64,000 nucleotides of DNA, taken from NCBI GenBank assembly GCA_947652115.1, contig OX393568.1, positions 3,459,960 to 3,523,959 of the forward strand. The letters run 5' to 3'. The number at the start of each line of letters is the position of its first letter. Within the stretch, counting starts at the first letter, position 1. Both the position numbers and the translations under genes were made by a program. Shown one piece after another: positions 35,542 through 47,556 of this stretch. Source of the stretch: Blastomussa wellsi (lineage: Eukaryota > Cnidaria > Anthozoa > Scleractinia > Plerogyridae). The notes below the pieces were generated by a model. The model was not told the DNA's origin. It made no database searches and saw nothing but the letters and a program-made list of their open reading frames with translations.

Positions 35542-36408
35542 TTACAATATACTTCGATACTTCGGTTTCCTTCCTTAATAGAGTTTATTATTTTTTTTAT
35601 ATTTTCCTCCCACACTGGAGGAAAGCCTATCTTGTAGGAGAGTGACAAGAAAATCTGTGTGGGTGAAACAGCGTGTGTATTTTAGATTAAACGTGAAAAA
35701 ATGTTTGACTGCATGTGTTACATTACGTTCCGAATTGACCACTAATGAGATGCAACCTCTGACGATAAACATCACAAAATGTCCTCACCTGCGACCACGC
35801 GTTCTTTATATTTTCGCGTCGAGAGGTAATTATTTTGTTCTCGCCGCTAAGAATAAGAACGCCTGATGATCACAGGTTACATTCATAAAAGTTCCCTAAA
35901 AAACACATAATCATGTCAAATGTGAAGTAATTTAACCCAGTCAAATACGAGGTAGTAACTGAACAACTGACTTGCGTTATATCCTGGACATAAATTACCT
36001 TCCTGAAAACTTTCTTCTTTGAAAACAGGAAAATTTTGGTCGGTCGGACGACGCTAAACGGAACAGAAGAGGGAATTACCTAAGTTTTAAACGTTTGATT
36101 TGATAAGAAACAACAGGTAATAGACCAATTTCGATGTTTTAAAATATCAGCCTGAAACAATAGACCTCAGCACGAGGCTCCGGGGTATAAATTATAGAGT
36201 TTGTGGAATTTATTCCCCGGAGCCTCACAGTGATGTCTATTGTTTTAAGCTTAATATTAAAATATCGAAATTGGTCTATTGAACATTCACTCGTAAAAAG
36301 GCGAAAAGCTTCATTCTTTTAACTGAAGATATCGCTAATGCAATGATAGGCTTCATTTAGTTGGAATGGGATGAAATAGGTGTTAACGTTTTTACATTTT
36401 TTATGCAG

Positions 36409-36609
36409 GTCAGGCGAACTCGTCCTCGTTGAAAGATTACCCATACTTTTTTTTTAGTGGTGATGCAAATACTCCCAACGTCCAGAACATCATCAAGACG
36501 AATTTCATTGGATTTTTAAATTCTGCACTGGTCCCTCCTTTCTTTTGCCGATTTAAACCTGCAGAGTGTAAAACGAATACCACAGAGGTGTATGCAGGAG
36601 CCTTTACAG
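36409..36609 (+). CDS. Linker-domain exon L2
   Basis: 201 nt, phase 1-1; the predicted 67 residues are identical to L1. Preceded by ttttttatgcag and followed by GTAAAT. Confidence 0.85.
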
Positions 36610-36672
36610 GTAAATTCCAAAGAATAAATAAGCTAGAAATCGTTCTACTGACCTTGATTATCAGGATTCACC

Positions 36673-36890
36673 CGGCCGTGTGGCCTCCTGGTTGGAGGTC
36701 TGGCCGAGGTCATGCATTGCGTTGTGTTCTTGGGCAGAATTAAAGACCTTGCCCTCGTAGTTCCTCTCATCGGCCAAGTATATAAATGGGAGCGAGGTCA
36801 AATTCAAAATTGACGTCGCTCCCGATGTGTTGCTTCATAGCTCAGTTGGTAGAGCATTGCATCGGTATCGCGTTGAAGCCCTGGTGTCTT
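36673..36890. mobile_element. tRNA-derived SINE fragment in the L2-H2 intron
   Basis: Duplicate of the fragment at 28300-28515, with the same A-box-like CATAGCTCAGTTGGTAGAGC at about 36837. Confidence 0.6.
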
Positions 36891-37099
36891 TATTCAACTT
36901 GATTAAATTGGAAATTCACTGCGATGATCATTTCTCACTGGAACAGTGGAAAGTGGAAAGTTTTTTTTACATAACTTGATTAATTGTATCACCTTTTGCC
37001 CATGCCCTATCAGGAATCCGGGCCATGGACAAACGGGCTTGATCAGATGGGAGGGCTGAAGGAAGGGCTGAAGCGTTGAAAGCGATTTCGGCATGTCAT

Positions 37100-37238
37100 T
37101 CAGTCAAACAGTCAGTTAGTCAGTTTATCTGTCTACCAGTTAGTCAGTCAGTCGGTTAGTCAACCAGTCAGTCAGTCTGTCAGTCTGGCAGTATGCTCAG
37201 TCAGAAGGGTCAGTCGGTCGGTCCGTCAGTCAGCCAGA
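37100..37238. repeat. (CAGT)n-type degenerate microsatellite, copy 2
   Basis: Duplicate of the tract at 28676-28808, nearly base for base. Confidence 0.85.
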
Positions 37239-37293
37239 CCAATACTGACAACACAGATAATATTTATGTACCATGCAACAATTTTTGTTTCAG

Positions 37294-37539
37294 ACCAAGC
37301 GCCACCAGTGTTCACGTATTGCCCAAAAGACATCGAACTGAACAATGTAACAACATTAGAAACCAGAGTTCATTGGCAGGAGCCTACAGTTACGGACGAT
37401 TCAGGCGTAAAACCATCACTTACCTCCACCCGACAATCGGGAAGTCTCTTCTCTGTGCCTGGCTCATATGAAGTACTATATAAGGCGGTAGATGACGCTG
37501 GACATCAAGCAACATGCAGCTTCCGCATCACTCTGAAAC
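37294..37539 (+). CDS. HYR-domain exon H2
   Basis: 246 nt, phase 1-1, predicted domain identical to H1 (VFTYCPKDIE to CSFRITL). The donor at 37540 leads in phase to S3 (split Arg codon). Confidence 0.92.
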
Positions 37540-37637
37540 GTAATGCTTTCTCATTAGACACCCTGTGCTGATAATTTGTTTACGACAGGCAAATAAAGCT
37601 TGCCATTGTTTTTGTTATTGGCCATTTTCGCATTCTC

Positions 37638-37962
37638 TACGTGCACAATCCCATAATACACCGCTTCTACCCGCCAAAAATTTTGCATAGGCATTGTTTT
37701 AGATTTCCCTTGTGACATCTTCCTGTCCCAGGAGAAATTGCAAACAATGATTATGCAAAATTTTTTTTTTGGGGGGGGGGGGAAAGAGGTGTATTATGGG
37801 ATTTGTGCAAGCAGAGAATTGCCCATAATACACCTTGTTTACCCCCCAGAATTTTGCATAACTTTTGTTTCCCAATTCTCCTGGGTATTACAGTCGTCCC
37901 AAGAGAATCTGAAGACAATGCTTATGCAAAATTTTGGGGGGTAAACAAGGTGTATTATGGGC
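37638..37962. mobile_element. Pair of CCCATAATACACC MITEs, copy 2
   Basis: Elements at 37638-37807 and 37813-37962 correspond to 29211-29380 and 29386-29535. Confidence 0.72.
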
Positions 37963-38023
37963 AATGCGAAAATTGTCAATACAGTGAACGCTAATATAAT
38001 TTGGTTTTATCAACTGGGTTGAC

Positions 38024-38068
<45 letters not shown>

Positions 38069-38098
38069 CAATACAGTAAATGGTTTGAACCCGGGGTA

Positions 38099-39215
38099 AC
38101 AGTCGATCGTGTAGTTTGATCGTCGGGTGAGGGCAGTCCTGAGAAGGATGGATGTCGGTGACAGAGACTGACGTTTCGACAACCTGTGCGGAAGTCATCA
38201 TCAGAGTAATAGTCGCTCTTAGTACTAACAGTTTACAGAAAAAAGACGCATAGCGACAGAATACTTGACGAATCATCATACAACTCGACATCACACAAAG
38301 CAACGACTATTAAGACACTGACGAGACGAGCGCAACTAGTTTGCAACTCACAACACAGTTTATGTCACGAAAACGATTGCCTTGACCGTGCTTTTTCTAA
38401 AAACAACTAAAACCACGACTTTATTAGACGAAACATTCACCGACCCACTGAACTGACTATTGAAACTAACGTTAACCCAACTCCTACGACTACAATGACT
38501 ATATTTTGCAACCTTGCAATATCCGAATAGCCCAGAAACCGGTTACTAGACTAGGACATTAACTAATCAACGTTAAAGACAAGGACGACCCTAACAACAG
38601 ATAACTCAAGGAACAGTTTGCAAGTCAGATCAAGTGCTTCGACTGCCAAGCCTCTTACATTGGAGAGACTGCTAGCTATAGGAACCTCAACACAAGACTG
38701 ACTGAACACAAACGAGCGACGAGGAACTGTGACGTCACCAATCACATTGCTGAGCAACGTCGAATTACGAACCACAATATCGACTGGGACTCTGCTTACT
38801 ATTTGACCTACAGCACTAACTATTCTCAACGACGGACTTTGGAAAGATGGTTTACTTAAAACAGAATCCTCTCGTCAGAAGTCAAAAACTACCGGCATCG
38901 TACAAAAGACTAATTCACGACATGGGCATAACAAACAGACCGAATGGAACGACCTAACTTTACCGACGGATCGAAACCGACAAATCACGACCGACGACAT
39001 CAAGTACTCGAGTCTTACCGTCAATAACATCACGGCTAAACTGACCAATCAGTTTTAACGAACCAGACTTAAAACATTCGACTGACAAGCAACTCTTCAA
39101 ATGGCTCTGATGATGACTTCCGCTCAGGTTGTTGGAAACGTCAGTCACTGTCACCGACAACCCTCTGGACTACCCTCACCCGGACGATCAAACTGCACGA
39201 TCGATTGTTTTTGTT
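38099..39215 (+). mobile_element. Penelope-like element remnant with inverted terminal blocks
   Basis: The left block 38099-38220 and right block 39095-39215 are inverted copies: CGATCGTG.AGTTTGATCGTC.GGGTGAGGG on the left, mirrored on the right. Each has a CTGATGA...GAAAC core (38204-38173 on -, 39107-39139 on +). Between them lies degenerate coding DNA with the GIY-YIG remnant. This copy shows the complete element that copy 1 lost at its right end. Confidence 0.68.
38629..38859 (+). pseudogene. GIY-YIG endonuclease remnant, copy 2
   Basis: Same frame and landmarks as 30179-30409 (SYIGET, RLTEHKRA, NHNIDWDSA), ending RRTLERWFT-stop, which is closer to the usual Penelope-like C-terminus (LExW) than copy 1. 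Confidence 0.7.
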
Positions 39216-39273
39216 GTTCAGTCCTGCTGGTATTTTGGGCGGTTGGAAAATAAGGATTTACTCCTTTTTACAG

Positions 39274-39486
39274 GCAAAATTTGTCCTCTGTACCAACCTC
39301 CTAAAAACGGAGCTCTGGCTTGCAATATACTTGGCCAGGACCCAAGTTGTGCTGTGATGTGTAAAAGCGCATTCGACTTTGTCTTCAACCCTCCACTGCT
39401 GTATTACTGTTCCAATGGACAATGGCACTTTCATTCGTTGTCAGACGTCTCGCACGTGACTGACCTTCCATGGCCTGACTGTTCTA
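39274..39486 (+). CDS. Sushi/CCP exon S3
   Basis: 213 nt, phase 1-1, acceptor cctttttacag, donor GTAAGT. A full sushi domain (KICPLYQPPKNGALAC, SCAVMC, LYYCSNGQW, LPWPDCS) diverged from S1/S2. Its 3' intron carries the TIR element 39541-41074 at the same place as the SA intron. Confidence 0.9.
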
Positions 39487-39540
39487 GTAAGTTTATAAAT
39501 CGTGTCATGAATCCACGTTGGTCGCCTTACTCTGTACAAA

Positions 39541-39631
39541 GGATCGGTCAAAAAGTATAGGGGGGAAATGGGTGGGTCATCAGTTTTTGAGCCCTTGTTA
39601 ACCCTTTACTGCCCAAGGGGTCTCCCTTTGG

Positions 39632-39674
<43 letters not shown>

Positions 39675-41074
39675 CACTCTTGGGCAGGAAAGGGTTAAGG
39701 GAGATAGTTTTTTAAGTGGAAGGGATAGCTCAATGCTTAGCTACCCATGGGGAGTGGGTCATCTTATTTTATAAAAGAAATTGGCAAAGTCTTGATACAC
39801 TGGGACACATTTAAAGCAGGACATCCTTACCGATCTTCCTTTGCGTATATAGTCAGGTTGAAATTATTTATATTTTTTAAATAAAACGTATCTTATAATA
39901 CATTGCTATCTTGTTTCATCTACAAGACTACACGGTAAAGGCGACTACAAGGTTTGTATTTTAGATCACCGATAACTGTACATTAAATTTTTAGTATATA
40001 TTGATATCACCTTTTGTTTTACTTTTAATTTTATAAACCGAGCAACTATATCGTTGCTGTCAGATTGTGCCAATATTTCAGCATGTTGAATTGTCATCGC
40101 TTCATCACGTTCGTCAATGCTTTCTTCATCGCCGCTGCTGATTTCTCTTTCGTAATTATAACGGTCGATGATATTTATAACGGTCGATGCCATAATTGAT
40201 AACCAAGCTTTCCGGAATGGACGATGCTATATCTGCCCTAGTCCACGCCTAGACAAGGTCGAAATTGGTTGCAATTTGTTTAATTGCTTAATTGTTCACT
40301 TTCACACTGGTTTGCTTGCAGTTAGCTTTAAAAGAGTAGTAAAGTGTGACGTCACAAATATTTAAATTTTAGAAATTACGGGATTCATTAAGATCTTCAG
40401 AAAGTACATGATGAAGAATGCCCACTTGCCAAAAACCAGCATCTTATTTCGCTCGTTACAACGTCACTCCCTCGTCGCTGCTCTCTTCATCTGTGTTCCT
40501 TATAGGGACACTGTCACGGTATTTTGGCGTCATTTTAAATGTTGAAATATGTTCCCGCATCAATAATAGCGACCCCACAATAATGGTGTAGTTTTGTTAA
40601 CTAGGACAATATCACTACACTGAAACCTTTTATCACGTAGGATGACAAGGATGGAAATGGGTTAAAAAAACGAGCCAGTTTTTTTAGAGCCATTCCTTGA
40701 AAATATCGCCAGAAATTCATTATGGTTTGATGCGTTTGACATCTTACTTTTAGTCCCTCAGGAGCCGTTTTAGCACGAGTAAAGGTACCAGGTAATGATT
40801 TTAGCAACGGATGAAGCTGACAACAGTAAAACCCCTTGACAGTGGTTCTTCATAGGGTTGTCATCCTCTTCGCTTTCACTGGCCTTTTCATACACAATTT
40901 TGTATAATTGGTTTTTATGCAACCCAAAATTCATGATTCACTGGGGAATGGGTCATGTAATTTTCATTTAGGGGTGGGTCAGTCAGCCAAAAGGAAGGAG
41001 TGGGCCATGGGTTTTTTATCCTTCCAAGTGCTCCCGCCCCAATCCCCACCCCCTCTCTACTTTTTGACCAGTCC
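39541..41074. mobile_element. DNA-transposon-like element with GGTCAAAAAGTA ends
   Basis: The left end GGATCGGTCAAAAAGTATAG and the right end inverted (TACTTTTTGACCAGTCC). Inside on the - strand (40193-39966) is a short acidic frame, MASTV...REISSGDEESIDERDEAM. The same element is at 52276-53334 with a shorter version of that frame on +. It is a remnant with no intact transposase recognised. No clear target duplication. Confidence 0.65.
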
Positions 41075-41324
41075 CTAATTAAGACAGTGGTTGCAACTGA
41101 AAACGTCTTTAATTTGCTGTTAAATTGTTAAATTGCCCAATGAAATAAACTATTTATGTGGCAATGGATTAAATTGCTGATCTGCGAAGTGTACGCGCTT
41201 CATCAGGCAGGTAATTGTATGGGGAACTGTGCATATTTTTTAACAAAGTTTTACCGTACGAATTCAGTGAATTCAGCTCAATTTGGCTAACCCTGCTAGT
41301 AACGTAAATGACTTTGTCTTACAG

Positions 41325-41569
41325 AACATCTGGCGAGCCAGTCTTCATTGAAACAGTCAAGATATCAGCAACATTTTTTCTATGATGGTGATGCAAATGA
41401 AACAAGCGTCCAAGACACCATCAAGTTAAAATTCTTTAACTTGTTAAATTCTCCAGCGATTCCCCCTTTCTTTTGCCGATTTAAGCTTGCAGAATGCAAC
41501 ATAAATACCATACAGGTGTATCCAGGAGTCCAGACAGGTAAACACGTTCAGCACAATTTACAGAGATAA
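41325..41569 (+). CDS. Linker-domain exon L3, possible terminal exon
   Basis: Acceptor tgtcttacag; candidate donor GTAAAC after 41537 (213 nt, phase 1-1). It encodes the linker domain (HFFYDGDANETSVQDTIK, FFNLLNSPAIPPFFC, EC, IQVYPG). If the donor is ignored, the frame continues nine codons to TAA at 41567-41569. No HYR exon is visible in the following 10 kb, so use as a last exon is possible. Confidence 0.75.
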
Positions 41570-42242
41570 AACAACAATTATTTCAAGTCTCTATTAACAT
41601 CGTCACAATTTATTTATGACTGGATTTATGAGAACCGTGTCAAAATCACACAGGCCGGCCTAGGAATTTTCCAGCAAAAACACAGGCTTTTCCAATCAAT
41701 CAATTCCAGCCAACCTGTCACCAGGTAGCATGCACACCCACCTTTCCTGTGAGTGGCAGGCTGTCACTGGTTGTGCTTAACCCTGGCCCCAGGGACCATG
41801 TACACCTTCCTGTCAAGAAAAAGCACTTTCCAGACTAAAAATTCAGCTTTTCTACCCACCCCACCCCCCCACCCCTGGGTTTGCATCATTGGTGGCCAAC
41901 TTGGTACGCGCTGAAAGCCAGGTGCTCGGGCAGTATGGTGATGCCACGGTTGACGTCAAGCCCCCTGGTATTTTAAGCGCTGGGCTGCCCTGACTGCCGG
42001 CTATCGCCGCAGTTTGGCGAAAAAGTTTTGGCTCAAGGCTGACCACGTCCTCAAAAATCCAGACATATTTACTTACTTGTTTATTTTTTATTTACACCTA
42101 ATTGCAATAACGTTGTCATGTAAAAAAAATAAAAAGGAACTAATTAGGTTACTCGTTTATAATAGTATTCATAAATCACAGGAATATCCATTCTGGGCAT
42201 TTGCAGGATTATAATATAGAAAGGCAAAGTTTGAAACCTGTC

Positions 42243-42350
42243 TTTATACCATAATGATAATGATGATCATCAGGGATGATGATGCTTATGATGATGGCGA
42301 TATGATGACGATGATGATGATGATGATGATGATGATAACGATAATGATGA
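42243..42350. repeat. (GAT)n-type microsatellite
   Basis: Runs of GATGAT with interruptions (ATAATGATGATC, GATGATGATGATGAT). Confidence 0.85.
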
Positions 42351-42724
42351 TAAACTGTAAAGAACAGCGCACACCTTAAGAAGGGTTTTATCCATCAAAT
42401 GACAGTAGCAACAACAATCCCCTATGTGCCCTAAGTTCACAGTTTGAACCCGGCCCTTGAGGAAGAAACACTAACTGAACAGTCTTTTTTAAAATAGAGG
42501 TCATCTAGCAATAGAGTTATTTCAGTAGAGTTATGGCTTAGAGTTAGAGTTAAGGACTGCCAAAATCCTGAATTCAAGAGCAGTCAAGCTTTGTAGGGCA
42601 TTTCTTTAGAGTAGTAAACTGGTCGGGAAACACGCAGCTCAAGATCTTTTTTCAAGTGATAGTATTTTATGTTCAGCGATGCGTTGAAAGAAATGTCGGG
42701 ATGTGTACCCATCGTAAGGCTCAT

Positions 42725-42842
42725 CCTCGGTGTAAAAACCTGTGAAACTCACGATTGACGTACAACAAAGAACGAACAAGACAACAAAGAACTGAAAACA
42801 ATGTTCAACAGAAAAACAATAACACAGGTTTTAACACCGAGG
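42725..42842. mobile_element. MITE with CCTCGGTGTAAAAACCTG ends
   Basis: The ends CCTCGGTGTAAAAACCTG and CAGGTTTTAACACCGAGG are inverted. It interrupts a GIY-YIG-like frame on the - strand. Relatives: 59450-59586 (complete) and 43612-43716 (partial). Confidence 0.72.
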
Positions 42843-42849
42843 TAAATCC

Positions 42850-43610
42850 CATCGTAATCTGTATCACACAGAGCACATGAGAATTTGTAGACAACACAAA
42901 CATATATCTTGTTAGACATTTTGTTGTGTAGTTGAGTCCATACGGCGAGTGAAAATACAAACAACGAGTAAAAATTGTCAGCGATACTACACAAAAAACG
43001 TCTAATAATGGATTTATTATCCAACACGAAATATTGTTATGTCCGTGTGGGCGAATTTTTTAACCGGTTCCCTGGAGCACAAACACCGCGTGATATTTGT
43101 ACTCGCTTTGGGCGTTATTTGTACTCTACGAAACACGGTTTGGCCTCAACTACTTTGATTTCGGTTCCCCCGGGTTCAAACCATCTACTGCATTGCGTTC
43201 ACTTGGACGACAGAGCGAATGACTTGGGAACAACTACATCACTTACACAAGTACTGTCAAACGAATACGACAACAACTCTGGTTCAATCACCGCTGCAAA
43301 GACCACGGTCTTGTTCCGGCAGAACTTAAACTTAAGTCGCCGTTGAACACACAGGAGGCTATCCAGATCGTCAAATCCACCTGCAGACGTCTGTTCAAAG
43401 CGCGGATAAACGATTGTCACCGAAGACTCAGCCACTTGAACAACAAACTACAGTAACACCTTGACAACCTTAAACAACTTATGCCGACTGACTTACTGAT
43501 GAACACTGTTATGATTATTGCGACCCGAACATTATCGACGGATCGAAAACGACCAATCACGGCCGACGACAACAACTACTCGAGTCGTACAGCCAATAAC
43601 ATCACGGCTA
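42850..43610. pseudogene. Penelope-like element debris
   Basis: On the - strand around 42930-42850 the frame NKIYVCVVYKFSC, LCDTDYDGIYLG looks like the start of a GIY-YIG domain, cut by the MITE. On + at 43280-43455 the frame LWFNHRCKDHGLVPAELKLK, STCRRLFKARINDCHRRL resembles the N-terminal part of anthozoan Penelope-like polyproteins. Both are short and disrupted. Confidence 0.55.
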
Positions 43611-45289
43611 ACCTCGGTGTAAAAACCTGTGGCTTTTTTCTTTGTTTTTGAGCTATTGTTTTTTTTGTTCTATATTGTTTCGAGGTTCTTTGTTGTCTTG
43701 TTCGTTCAAGATTGTTCGCAACATCTGATGTGGTCACAAAATGTTTCTGACTGAGGCACAAAAAATGTTTTTGATTTTATTCAACGCAGTACAATTCTTG
43801 AAAAGGTCTATCGAATACAACACAGTGTACAACTACTAATGTTTGTGTAGGTGCCCAAAGGAAATTGTACATACGCAAATTGTGATCACCGTAGTGCCAA
43901 AGAGGTTAAGTTTATATGTATTTGCTCTCAGCTGTGGTCGAGATTCAGGGCATGTCGACCGTATTAGAGAAGGTCCGTATTATTATGAGAAGTTTGTTGG
44001 GACATAGAAAACTGTCCGTACTAGAGAGACGTCCGTAAGGAGGGGTTTGACTGTATTCTTGTTTGCTTTGTTGCAGGTTGAAGCAGTTGGATCAAAGAGA
44101 ACTTGGAATAATAAAATATAGCTTTGCCAGAATCTATTTATATTTCTTGTCTCGTGTATTTCTATATCGTTTCTCCTTCTCCTTCTTCTTCTTCTCCTTC
44201 TTCTTCTTCTTTTCATTGTTATTATAAATTATTATTATTGTTATTATCACCCTTATTAGTAGTATTTACCACACATAAAGTGTGCTTTCCGCGCGTCATG
44301 ACTGGTTAACTCGGAGGTGGATAAGTCGCACCAATATTGTGCAGATCAGTTAAAGTGCATGTGACAAGAATTTGTTTACCCGTTTTTTGATGTTCGATAT
44401 GTATAATATATAGATTTAGCCAAGCCTAAAAGCGGAGCTTCGTATTTTGTTGGTTCTTAATAATTTCTGTGAGTAAATTTTCAACCTCGGGATATTGATT
44501 TCCAAGCTTTCTGATTGGTTCCCTGCATTACGGATCTGAGGCAATATCCTTAACTTGACCAAATATGGTAAAACGATAAAAACAAGACGGATTGTGTTTA
44601 CAATTTTGCTCGCCGCGAGAAGAAATACCACAAAAGCGACTCCACTGAGAAGCACAAAGTTCGATGAGAAACATTTAATCGTATTAAAATGCTGGTAAAA
44701 ATACAACACTGAACGAAGCGGCATTAACACGGCGTTCACAGGAAAATCCGAAAACCAAAACTATTTTGTCTGTTAATTTTGTCACCTTTTGCTTCAGCAA
44801 ATCTTGTTAGGTCTAGCAGAACCAATTTTTCAAACGAGCACAATAACACGGTTGAAGACGAAGCGACAAATTCTTGTGACGGCCGATTATCTTCATCTTC
44901 GAAGATCAATGTCCCTCTCATTCTCAATCAGTTGTAATCCGTGCAGCAATTGACAGATTATTTTGTCCTTTACCTAAGAGGGATTCTCCCCTTCGCAAAT
45001 ATTCTGAGTTATAAATTTTCAGTCAGATGATCAGTCCGCAAGATCGATTCGGCAAGACAGGCCAGTCAAAAGCCGTGGTTATGCACCCCTTTCACCTAGG
45101 TGTCCCCGTGGGAAAATTTGCTTGGGTTGGGATCAGCTTGGGTTTTAGGTTAAATCTGAGTGTCGGTTACATTACAAATGATTACCCGAGGTGAACTTTT
45201 GCTTCTCATACAACGATCTCAAAATTCAACATTTTGTCCTGACAAGAATGCGTAAAATCCTACTTTCCCAAGGGAAAGGTAAGTCTGCT

Positions 45290-45571
45290 GTCGGGCCTAG
45301 TGGCCCATCAGGCCGGAGCTTATCCCCGGTTTCCGAAGCATGAAGCGACAGAGAGTATTTCTACTCCCCCCTGGATGGGATGCTAGTCCATCGCAGGGTT
45401 ACCCCCCAGCAGTAAATTCGCCGGTACCCATTTGTACACCTGGGTGAAGAGAGGCACTGTGAGAGTAAAGTGTCTTGCCCAAGAACACAACGCAGTGCCC
45501 CGGCCAGGACTCGAACCCGGACCGTCCGATCCAGAGTCCAGCGCACTAACCATTAGGCCACTGCGCCTCCC
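45290..45571 (-). mobile_element. tRNA-derived SINE, nearly complete
   Basis: Read on -: GGGAGGCGCAGTGGCCTAAT head with A-box, an anticodon-loop-like CTCTGGA, B-box GGGTTCGAGTCC, then TTGTGTTCTTGGGCAAGACA and the CACTTTACTCTCACAGTGCC body. The head resembles tRNA-Gln(CTG). Confidence 0.85.
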
Positions 45572-45929
45572 AGTTTCCCAAGGGAAACCGCAGCTAAATT
45601 TACCTCCGTTTTGACTTGTACAAGAAATACCATGTTCGGCTTCGCAGTAATTTTGGATCTTCCCGTTAACCAACATCGTTTGCCGTGATTTTCCACGATA
45701 GGAAAAAATTTAGCAGTGATTGATCCTAGAATATTTACGAAGAAGATTTTCACTAGCCTCGCTCGCTTTTTCTCACGAGTTTCATTCAACTTACACAGTT
45801 AGCGACGCACTACTGGTTTTGCCGCCTTTTCACACAATCGCTTCGTTTAGGTCAAACTAAAATGTCCGCAACTGAATAAGTGTTCAGTTTAAATATTCCT
45901 ACGAGAATAAAAATAACCGGAATTGAAAC

Positions 45930-45967
<38 letters not shown>

Positions 45968-45971
45968 CGGT

Positions 45972-46020
<49 letters not shown>

Positions 46021-47080
46021 GAACTGTTAAAAATTGCGTGCTAAAGTAGTGTTCATTAAAAGTACTAGCGCGCGCAACTACTCAAAAGATTCCACAGCTA
46101 AAATAAATAAGAATAATTAAAAGCGTCAACTCCATTTAAAAAAAAAAAAAAAAAAAAAAATTAAAAAAAATCGGACCTGAGCCCACGATCAATGAAAAAC
46201 AATATCTGGTCAGTGGTCAACTTAAAAAAACGTGACCTCAACGAGTTCTAAATCTGAGCCTGTGATCTTGTCGTGTAATACTGGTCAGCGGATACCTTCT
46301 TTTAACAGCTGTCAATTGACCATAACATGGCAAAGATGTAAGCCTATGGTAACCTTTAAAAATGTTAACCAGGTCGAACTCTCTGGGGCGACGTCGTTCT
46401 TACGGACGTACGTACGTATCTTGAACGCGCCCGCGAGTCATGCCGCTTGCCATTTTGACCATGAGAAATGAAAGGCATGGTTCTCCTTTTTGTACTTCGT
46501 ATGCGTGCTTGGTTCTCCTGTTTCTATTGGTATGGGGCTCCGCTCTGCGGCCCTTCGGACCGCCGGAACACCGCTAAAAACGGTCGCAGCCTTAAAACCG
46601 GGCAGAAATATTTTTAAAGCCGCTTTTTCTTCGTTCAAAATACGCGCATCTCGCTTCAAAATTGTACCTCGTTTCGCGCGTCCAAAACGTCACGTGATTT
46701 GCCTGTGTGACGTAAAGTTGTGTACGCGTTCTCAATCCAACATGGAGGATAAGGATAGTGTGGAGATCATTTCGCGTGGGAACAAAGGAGCCAGAAAAGA
46801 GGTGGAACAGAGCACCGAGTATTAGCAATTAGTAAATTCTCAACCTCGGTTATTGCATTTCCAGCTTTCTGATTGACTCACAAACCCCGGTTAAGGTGGC
46901 TCAAAACAGTTTCCAGCACTATCAAAGACTTAGATTCTGACGAGTCATTATAACCACTCTTTATCAATTGATTCTACAATCATGGTATTAAAATAACTGC
47001 CACATCATTGGCGAACACGTTGTTATCATTTTCGTGACATAATAGGTTACCATAGAAACAATATGACTACGAATTTTGAG

Positions 47081-47205
47081 ATGCAACTTTTTGCAAAGTT
47101 TAAAAAAATTCTGTGAAGGGGGTTCAGAACTACCTTAAATTTTCGAAAAGTTAAGGTGGTACTGAACCCCCTCCACAGAACTTTTTTAACTTTGTATAAA
47201 GTTAC
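47081..47205. repeat. Palindromic element near the centre of the inverted locus
   Basis: The arms AAAGTTTAAAAAAATTCTGTG, GGGGGTTCAGAACTACCTTAA (read in two parts) are mirrored around ATTTTCGAAAAG (about 47135-47150). Confidence 0.7.
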
Positions 47206-47556
47206 ATCTTCTCATGCTTATCCAAATTCGATAATAAAAAATGGGGGTCACCGAGCTCGTTTTTGAGTTATTAGCAGTTAAAGCTGAAATGAAGGGTGTT
47301 TTTAGCAGGTCATATTTTTTCTATGGTAACAAGTAATGCAATGCTCAGCTTCGCAATAATTCGGATCTTCCCGTTAATATCTTAATATCTTCCCGTAATA
47401 TCTTACCTCAAAACAAGGTAAACAAGCTGAAATTCACCCGCAAGTTAGCTTCCAGTTCTGGTAAGTAGGGTGTAAAGTTTCATTGCCTGAAGCTCTGTGG
47501 TTTCTTCGTAATTTCGGAAAGAGTTCGTCGAGTTTGATGCCCTATTTCCGGACAGG

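Larger units (their letters stand above)
30629..39080 (+). repeat. Tandem segmental duplication, copy 2
   Basis: Repeats copy 1 (24068-30628) from ATGTTTGAGTGCC onward, including hairpins at 30678-30823 and 30858-30985, the MITE at 31523-32021, exons S2, L2 and H2, the MITE pair and the Penelope-like remnant. The main difference is the extra 33613-35541 segment. Confidence 0.88.
20496..41569 (+). other. Gene model: secreted sushi-linker-HYR repeat protein, + arm
   Basis: Exon order: signal peptide (20496-20562), S1, L1, H1, S2, L2, H2, S3, L3. Every junction is phase 1, so the nine exons join in one open frame of about 604 codons. If the L3 donor is not used, the frame reads nine codons past it to a TAA at 41567-41569, giving a protein of about 614 residues. 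No further HYR exon follows L3. The product would be secreted and rich in disulfides. SVEP1/polydom and SRPX proteins also combine sushi and HYR modules, which suggests an extracellular adhesion or matrix role, but that is inference. No transmembrane or GPI segment is seen. Confidence 0.7.
41570..44330. other. Inner non-coding arm of the inverted duplication (left side)
   Basis: 42070-42250 (TAATTGCAATAACGTTG, AGTATTCATAAATCACAG, GCAGGATTATAA) matches the reverse complement of 51110-51300. 43930-44130 (GGACATAGAAAACTGTC, GAAGCAGTTGGATCAAAGAG) matches 50080-50290. 44255-44330 (AGTAGTATTTACCACACA, AACTCGGAGGTGGATAAGT) matches 49190-49285. No gene is seen except retroelement debris. Confidence 0.75.

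Noticed and set aside
43983..44216. Arg-rich peptide on - strand
   Set aside because: Translation of a (CTT/CTC)n microsatellite.
44416..44739. 107-codon frame on - with hydrophobic stretch
   Set aside because: Lies in repeat-like DNA (a similar block is at 46825-46885) and matches no receptor family.
45490..45571. Possible tRNA-Gln gene on the - strand
   Set aside because: It continues directly into a SINE body (TTGTGTTCTTGGGCAAGACA).
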